Source: CAWKCE01 sp032127035 (GTDB lineage: Bacteria > Actinomycetota > Actinomycetes > JAHEKZ01). From it: a DNA stretch of 64,000 bases. The notes beneath the pieces were generated by a model, which saw only the letters and a program-made list of their open reading frames with translations, ran no database searches and was not told where the DNA came from. Positions 59,274 through 64,000 of this stretch are shown one piece after another. The DNA is taken from the NCBI GenBank assembly GCA_963848085.1, contig CAWKCE010000005.1:186001-250000 (forward strand). Direction: 5' to 3'. The position numbers were made by a program, and so were the translations under genes. Within the stretch, counting starts at the first letter, position 1; every line of letters begins with the position of its first letter.

Positions 59274-60557
59274 TCACGCGGCCGGAGCCGCCTTCGTCAG
59301 GCCGTTGATGACCCGGTCCATGGCGTCGCCACCCCGAGGATCGGTGAGGTTCGCCAACAGCTTCAGCGTGAACCGCATGAGCATCGGGTGGGGCAGCCCG
59401 TGCCGGGTCGCTACCTTCATCACCTGGGGGTTCCCGATCAGCTTCACGAACACCCGGCCCAGGCTGTAGTACCCGCCGTAGGCCTGCTTCAGGGCCAAGG
59501 GGTAGCCCTCGAGGGCGCGCTCGCGTGCCTCGGGAGTGGTCCGCCCGTGCGCCTGGACGATGGTCTCGGCGGCCATGGCCCCCGACTCCATCGCGTAGGC
59601 GATGCCCTCACCGTTGAACGGGTTCACCATTCCGCCGGCGTCCCCGACCAGCAGCAGCCCACGCGTGTAGTGGGGCGTGCGGTTGAACCCCATCGGCAGG
59701 GCAGCACCCCGGATGGGCTGGGTGCGGTTGTGCTCGCGGAAGCCCCACTCCTCCGGCGTGGTGTCCAACCATCGGGTGAGCAGGTCCTTGTAGTCGACCC
59801 GACCGAACGCCGTCGACGAGTTCAAGATCCCCAGCCCGACGTTGACCGTTCCGTCGCCTACCCCGAAGATCCAGCCGTAACCGGGGAGCAGGCGGTCGCC
59901 GTCCCACAGCTCCAGCCAGGACTCCAGCCAGTCGTCGTCGGTCCGCGGGCTGGTGTAGTAGGTGCGCACGGCCACGCCCATCGGACGGTCATCCCGCTTG
60001 CGTAGCCCCATCGCCAACGACAGCCGCGTGGAGTTGCCGTCGGCGGCCACCACCAGGGGCGCGCGGTACTCGATCTCGTCACCCTTGGCGTTGTCGTCAC
60101 CCACCGGTCGTGCGGTCACACCGACGATCCGCCCCAGGTGGTCGAGGATCGGACCGGAGACGTTGGTCCGCTCGACCAGCCGGGCGCCGGCCTTCTGGGC
60201 CTGACGCACCAGGATCTCGTCGAAGTCCTCGCGGGTGCGGACCAGGCCGAAGTCCGGAAACGAGGACAGCTCCGGCCAGGGCAGCTCAAGCCGCATCCCA
60301 CCGCCGATGATCCGCAGCCCCTGGTTGCGGATCCAGCCGTCCTCGGGCCGCGGGTCGATCCCCATCGCGAGCACCTGCTTGACCCCTCGCGGCGTCAGAC
60401 CGTCGCCGCAGACCTTCTCGCGAGGGAAGGCCGACTTCTCCAGCAGGAGGACGTCCAGCCCGGCCTGAGCGAGGTGGAACGCTGTCGTCGAGCCGGCCGG
60501 ACCGGCCCCGACGACGATCACGTCGGCGGCGCGGTCGGGAGGCAGGGTCACGGTCAC
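59274..60557 (-). CDS. Geranylgeranyl reductase family FAD-dependent oxidoreductase
   Basis: A 427-aa flavoprotein: FAD motif VVGAGPAGSTTAFHLAQAG (about 15-33), EKSAFPREKVCGDGLTPRG, and the second FAD motif GLLLVGDAGGMVNPFNGEG near 297. In actinobacteria such enzymes next to menG saturate isoprenoid side chains of menaquinone (MenJ-type), which is the best guess here. Start GTG 60557 follows GAGGACATC. Confidence 0.88.
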   Translation of the reverse strand: MTVTLPPDRAADVIVVGAGPAGSTTAFHLAQAGLDVLLLEKSAFPREKVCGDGLTPRGVKQVLAMGIDPRPEDGWIRNQGLRIIGGGMRLELPWPELSSFPDFGLVRTREDFDEILVRQAQKAGARLVERTNVSGPILDHLGRIVGVTARPVGDDNAKGDEIEYRAPLVVAADGNSTRLSLAMGLRKRDDRPMGVAVRTYYTSPRTDDDWLESWLELWDGDRLLPGYGWIFGVGDGTVNVGLGILNSSTAFGRVDYKDLLTRWLDTTPEEWGFREHNRTQPIRGAALPMGFNRTPHYTRGLLLVGDAGGMVNPFNGEGIAYAMESGAMAAETIVQAHGRTTPEARERALEGYPLALKQAYGGYYSLGRVFVKLIGNPQVMKVATRHGLPHPMLMRFTLKLLANLTDPRGGDAMDRVINGLTKAAPAA

Positions 60558-60684
60558 GATGTCCTCGGGGGCGGGAAGCGGTGGCTTGTGAACTGCTTCA
60601 CGAGCGGTGGCGCAAGTCTAGGCACTGGGCTGCCGGAACGCAGTGCGGCCAGGGACTGCCCGCCGCCCCGAGCGCGACCGGCGC

Positions 60685-61383
60685 TCAGCCACCGGGCTTC
60701 GTCGCGCGGTGCAGCGCCACGATTCCGCCGCTGAGGTCCCGCCAGTGGGGGCGCTCCCACCCGGCTGCACCGATCCGGGAGGCCAGCCCGGCCTGGTCCG
60801 GCCAGGCCCGGATCGACTCGGCCAGGTAGACGTAGGCGTCGGGGTTCGACGACACCGCCCGCGCCACCGGCGGCAGGGCACGCATGAGGTACTCGACATA
60901 GACCGTGCGGAACGGCCGCCAGGACGGGTGGCTGAACTCGCAGACGACGATCCGGCCGCCGGGCCGTGTCACCCGGAGCAGCTCGCGCAGCCCGGCGTCC
61001 GGGTCGTGGATGTTGCGCAGCCCGAAGGACACCGTGACCGCATCGAAGGCGTCGTCTGCGAAGGGAAGCCGCATGCCGTCGCCGGCCAAGAAAGGAAGGT
61101 CCGGTCGCCGGGCCTTTCCGACGCCGAGCATGCCCAGCGAGAAGTCGCAGGGGACCACGTTCGCGCCCGCAGCGGAGAACGGCTCCGACGACGTTCCGGT
61201 CCCGGCGGCGAGGTCGAGGATCCACTGTCCGGACCGCGGGTCGACAGCGGCGACCACGCTGGACCGCCACCGACGGTCCTGTCCGAGCGACAGGACGTCG
61301 TTGGTCAGGTCGTAGCGGTCGGCCACCAGGTCGAACATCCGTGCCACCTCGTGCGGCTGCTTGTCCAGGTCGGCTCGGCTCAC
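60685..61383 (-). CDS. menG: Demethylmenaquinone methyltransferase
   Basis: A 232-aa SAM methyltransferase of the UbiE/MenG family, the last step of menaquinone synthesis. Motifs: VARMFDLVADRYDLTNDVLSLGQ at the start, SAM site LDLAAGTGTSS near 60, and VSFGLRNIHDPDAGLREL, EFSHPSWRPF. GTG 61383 fits the family start. Divergent from menF, sharing a 103-bp control region. Confidence 0.94.
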   Translation of the reverse strand: MSRADLDKQPHEVARMFDLVADRYDLTNDVLSLGQDRRWRSSVVAAVDPRSGQWILDLAAGTGTSSEPFSAAGANVVPCDFSLGMLGVGKARRPDLPFLAGDGMRLPFADDAFDAVTVSFGLRNIHDPDAGLRELLRVTRPGGRIVVCEFSHPSWRPFRTVYVEYLMRALPPVARAVSSNPDAYVYLAESIRAWPDQAGLASRIGAAGWERPHWRDLSGGIVALHRATKPGG

Positions 61384-61472
61384 GCCACTCAGTGTCGCCT
61401 CCCCGGACCGACGGTCGCCAGCCGGGCTCCCGGCATCACGCCGTCCGACGGGCCGGCCCAGGGCACGCGCCG

Positions 61473-61478
61473 TACGCT
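61473..61478 (+). promoter_or_regulatory. -10 box, probable leaderless mRNA (menF)
   Basis: TACGCT, 8-nt spacer (tggcgacc), then GTG 61487; no ribosome site. Confidence 0.5.
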
Positions 61479-61486
61479 TGGCGACC

Positions 61487-62737
61487 GTGAGCACGACGAC
61501 CAGCCGCCGCAGCGCCCCGTCGCGGAGCCCGTCCCGGGTCCGCAGCGTTCCGGTGCCGGACCCCGGCGACCTGCTGGCCCGCCTCCCGCGGCAAGCGCCG
61601 GTGTACTGGACCCGGAACGGCGACGGCTTCGCCGCATGGGGCGAAGCGGCCCGGCTCGAGGTTTCCGGTCCCGACCGGTTCGCGGTCGCCGCCCAGTGGT
61701 GGCGGGACGTCGTTGCCAGCCTGGACGTCGAGGACCTGGTGGGCGTCCCGGGCACCGGTCCGGTGGCGTTCGCCTCATTCACCTTCGACGAAGGCCCCGG
61801 GCGGTCCGTGGTCACCGTCCCCCGTGTCGTCGTGGGTCGCCGAGACGGAGCGGCCTGGGTCACCTCCATCGACGGCGCGCTCCCCGACATCGCCGCGGAT
61901 CCGGTTCAGCCGGTCGGGCGGGTTCGCTGGTCTGACGGCGCGCTGTCCGCCGACCGCTACGAGGCCGCCGTCGCGCACGCGGTGGGGCGCATCCGTGGAC
62001 ACGAGCTCGACAAGGTGGTCCTCGCCCGCGACCTCCTGGCCATCGCCGAGGAGGACATCGACGTCCGGGCGCTGCTGGCACCCCTTGCTCGCCGGTACCC
62101 CAGCTGCTGGACGTTCACGGTTGACGGCTTGGTCGGCGCGACGCCGGAGCTGCTCGTCCGGCGCACCGACGACCACGTCGTGTCGCGCGTCCTAGCGGGC
62201 ACCATTGAACGCGGGGCGGACGCGGTCACGGACGCCCGCCACGCCTCCGAGCTCTGGTCCTCGCCAAAGGACCGTGCCGAGCACGACATGGCCGTGCGGT
62301 CGGTGGCGGACTCCCTGGGGCCCTTCTGCGCGGACTTGGTCGTCCCCCGCGCGCCGGAGATCGTGCGGCTGGCCAACGTGCAGCACCTGCAGACCGATGT
62401 CACCGGTCGGCTTAACAATGGCGAGACAGCACTCGAGCTGGCGGCGGCGCTCCACCCCACCGCCGCTGTCTGTGGGACGCCGACCGGCGCCGCGCGGGAG
62501 ATGATCCGCGAGCTCGAGCAGCTGGACCGCGGGCGGTACGCCGGCCCCGTCGGGTGGGTCGACGGACGCGGGGACGGAGCGTTCGGCATCGCGCTTCGCT
62601 GCGCCGAGGTCCAGGGCACCCAGGTGCGGCTGTTCGCCGGCGCGGGGATCGTCTCAGGTTCGGTCCCACAGGACGAGCTGGCCGAGACCCAGCAGAAGCT
62701 GGTGGCCATGAGGGACGCCCTCGAAGGCACGGGGTGA
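61487..62737 (+). CDS. menF: Isochorismate synthase (MenF/DhbC type)
   Basis: A 416-aa chorismate-utilising enzyme that makes isochorismate for menaquinone or siderophores. The catalytic domain has DRYEAAVAHAVGRIRGHELDKVVLARD, GATPELLV, AGTIERGAD and HPTAAVCGTPTGAAREMI, ending GYAGPVGW-type sequence (YAGPVGWVDG) and LFAGAGIVSGS. The Arg/Ser/Pro-rich start is uncertain; GTG 61487 is chosen. The position beside menG favours menaquinone synthesis. Confidence 0.92.
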   Translation: MSTTTSRRSAPSRSPSRVRSVPVPDPGDLLARLPRQAPVYWTRNGDGFAAWGEAARLEVSGPDRFAVAAQWWRDVVASLDVEDLVGVPGTGPVAFASFTFDEGPGRSVVTVPRVVVGRRDGAAWVTSIDGALPDIAADPVQPVGRVRWSDGALSADRYEAAVAHAVGRIRGHELDKVVLARDLLAIAEEDIDVRALLAPLARRYPSCWTFTVDGLVGATPELLVRRTDDHVVSRVLAGTIERGADAVTDARHASELWSSPKDRAEHDMAVRSVADSLGPFCADLVVPRAPEIVRLANVQHLQTDVTGRLNNGETALELAAALHPTAAVCGTPTGAAREMIRELEQLDRGRYAGPVGWVDGRGDGAFGIALRCAEVQGTQVRLFAGAGIVSGSVPQDELAETQQKLVAMRDALEGTG

Positions 62738-63507
62738 GGGCGGCCGGCGGATTGGGGCTGGGCGGCATCGTGCTCGCCGCCGCACTCGCTGCCGGCGGTC
62801 TGGTCGGTCCCGCGGTGGCCGACCCGGCCCCTCCCGAGCGTGGGACGGTGCCCGCGGCCCCAGCGGCGAGGGCGGGCACGGTGGCCGACCTGAAGCCGCG
62901 GCTGGTCGACAAGCCCATCCCGTTCGGCCACAAGCGCAAGCGCCAGATGGGCTCCTACTCCAAACGCCACTACGGGCACCGTGCCAGCCAGCTGCGCAAC
63001 CCGCGGGTCATCGTCGAGCACTACACCGACGGTCCGTCGATGCTGAGCGCCTGGTGGACCATGGCGAACAACACCAAGAACCTGGGCGAGCATCCGGGCG
63101 TGTGCACACATTTCATCGTCGACACCGACGGCCGCATCTACCGCGTGGTCCCCCTCACCCTGCGCTGCCGGCACACGATCGGCCTGAACGACACCGCAGT
63201 GGGGATCGAGCACGTCGGAAGCAGTGACCGCCAGGTCATGGGCAATGACCCGCAGCGGCGCGCCTCGATGCGGCTGACCCTGTGGCTGATGGCCAAGTTC
63301 GACATCCCGGTGCGGAACGTCATCGGCCACGGCGAGAGCCTGCTCAGCCCGCTGCGGACCGAGAGCTACCCGTCCTGGAAGTGCCTCACGCACACCGACT
63401 TCTCCCACCGGACGATGCGCCGCTACCGGGACCACATGCGGGACCGGGCTCATGCCCACGGAGTGCGCGCCGGCCCCCGGCCGTCCTGGGTTGACATCGG
63501 CTGCTGA
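62734..63507 (+). CDS. Secreted N-acetylmuramoyl-L-alanine amidase-like protein (Amidase_2)
   Basis: A 257-aa protein with a signal peptide (hydrophobic core about 6-27, cleavage near AVADP). The amidase_2 domain shows EHYTDGPSMLSAWW, VCTHFIVDTDGRIYRVVP, CRHTIGLNDTAVGIEHVG and VIGHGESLLSPLRTES, with likely zinc-ligand His in the first and last. It would cleave the MurNAc-L-Ala bond of peptidoglycan outside the cell. GTG 62734 overlaps the menF stop (GTGA). Confidence 0.88.
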   Translation: MRAAGGLGLGGIVLAAALAAGGLVGPAVADPAPPERGTVPAAPAARAGTVADLKPRLVDKPIPFGHKRKRQMGSYSKRHYGHRASQLRNPRVIVEHYTDGPSMLSAWWTMANNTKNLGEHPGVCTHFIVDTDGRIYRVVPLTLRCRHTIGLNDTAVGIEHVGSSDRQVMGNDPQRRASMRLTLWLMAKFDIPVRNVIGHGESLLSPLRTESYPSWKCLTHTDFSHRTMRRYRDHMRDRAHAHGVRAGPRPSWVDIGC

Positions 63508-63547
63508 CCCCCGAGGGCGGTCGGGCGTCTCCGCCTCCGCCGTGCCC

Positions 63548-63553
63548 TACCGT
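63548..63553 (+). promoter_or_regulatory. -10 box of a leaderless mRNA (IclR-type gene)
   Basis: TACCGT, 6-nt spacer (tgcgcc), then ATG 63560, with no ribosome site. Confidence 0.6.
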
Positions 63554-63559
63554 TGCGCC

Positions 63560-64000
63560 ATGAGCAACAGCGGGGAGCCCGGCACCGCTCCCGCCACGTC
63601 GGTCCAGTCCGTCGACCGCGCCCTCCACATCCTCGAGCTGCTCGCCGAACACGGTGAGACCGGCGTCACCGAGATCGCCGCCGAGCTGGACGTCCACAAG
63701 TCGACCGCCTTCCGGCTGGTCTCAGCCCTCGAGGGCCGCGGCCTGGTCGACCAGAACGGGGAGCGGGGCAAGTACCGCCTCGGAACCGGTCTCATTCGTC
63801 TGGCGGGGTCGACGATCGCCCGGCTGGACGTCGTGCAGGAGGGGCGGGCGGTGTGTCGCGCACTGGCAGCCAGCACCGGTGAGACGGCTAACCTGGCAGT
63901 CCTGTCCGACGGGGCCGTGCTCTATCTCGACCAAGCGGCCGGCGCGACGGCAGTCCAGCTGCACAACTGGGTGGGCCAGCGCGTGCCGGTTCACGCCACC
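63560..64000 (+). CDS. IclR-family transcriptional regulator (partial, 5' part)
   Basis: The first 147 residues. The winged helix is complete: SVDRALHILELLAEHGETGV, TEIAAELDVHKSTAFRLVSALEGRGLV and KYRLGTG. The start of the effector-binding GAF-like domain follows (RALAASTGETANLAVL, LDQAAGATAVQL). IclR proteins repress or activate catabolic genes; the target lies outside the window. Confidence 0.93.
   Translation, partial: MSNSGEPGTAPATSVQSVDRALHILELLAEHGETGVTEIAAELDVHKSTAFRLVSALEGRGLVDQNGERGKYRLGTGLIRLAGSTIARLDVVQEGRAVCRALAASTGETANLAVLSDGAVLYLDQAAGATAVQLHNWVGQRVPVHAT

Overview
The window looks like chromosome of a high-GC Actinomycetia bacterium. Evidence: strong C/G third-position bias, many GTG starts, actinobacterial HadA/HadB-type dehydratases next to rpmG and a Tyr-Thr-Met tRNA cluster, two complex I gene clusters, menaquinone genes, and at least eight genes with a TANNNT -10 box 6 or 8 nt before the start codon (leaderless mRNAs). 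I cannot name the genus.

Layout. (1) 1-7.2 kb, core: end of a probable adenosine deaminase, murB, a glycosyltransferase-like protein with a cysteinyl-tRNA-synthetase-like N-terminus, a MaoC pair, an SDR, rpmG, three tRNAs, yajQ, a sulfotransferase and htpX. (2) About 7.3-29.6 kb, accessory: some 25 small single genes on both strands (transporter, oxidoreductases, lipoproteins, ECF sigma factor, serpin, rifampin ADP-ribosyltransferase, APH-like kinase, DHFR-like, YCII, VOC, DinB, cupin, P-loop kinases, RidA, methyltransferase). From 8.5 to 25.3 kb almost every one or two genes are separated by a copy of one structured ~110-140 bp repeat. I count ten full or near-full copies and six remnants, all in the same orientation whatever the gene orientation. 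This is the architecture of a recombinase-built cassette array, but the repeat lacks the integron attC core sites I would expect and there is no integrase in the window. It is the main candidate for an undescribed system. (3) 29.6-38.5 kb: a partial second complex I, nuoABCHIJKLMN, lacking nuoD, nuoE, nuoF and nuoG. (4) 38.6-41.6 kb: divergent 2-oxoacid:ferredoxin oxidoreductase genes. (5) 41.7-42.7 kb: rarD. (6) 42.7-59.2 kb: a complete nuoA-N operon with a polyprenyl diphosphate synthase at its 3' end. (7) 59.3-62.7 kb: geranylgeranyl reductase-like gene, menG and a menF-type isochorismate synthase. (8) 62.7 kb to the end: a secreted amidase and the start of an IclR regulator.

How it works together. 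The right half is a respiratory block: NADH dehydrogenase, the synthase for the quinone side chain, and menaquinone head-group synthesis and methylation. The oxoacid:ferredoxin oxidoreductase beside a complex I set without the NADH-oxidising module suggests a ferredoxin-fed variant enzyme. The middle array carries unrelated stress, detoxification and resistance genes, as expected of a gene-capture platform set between conserved htpX and the second nuo cluster.
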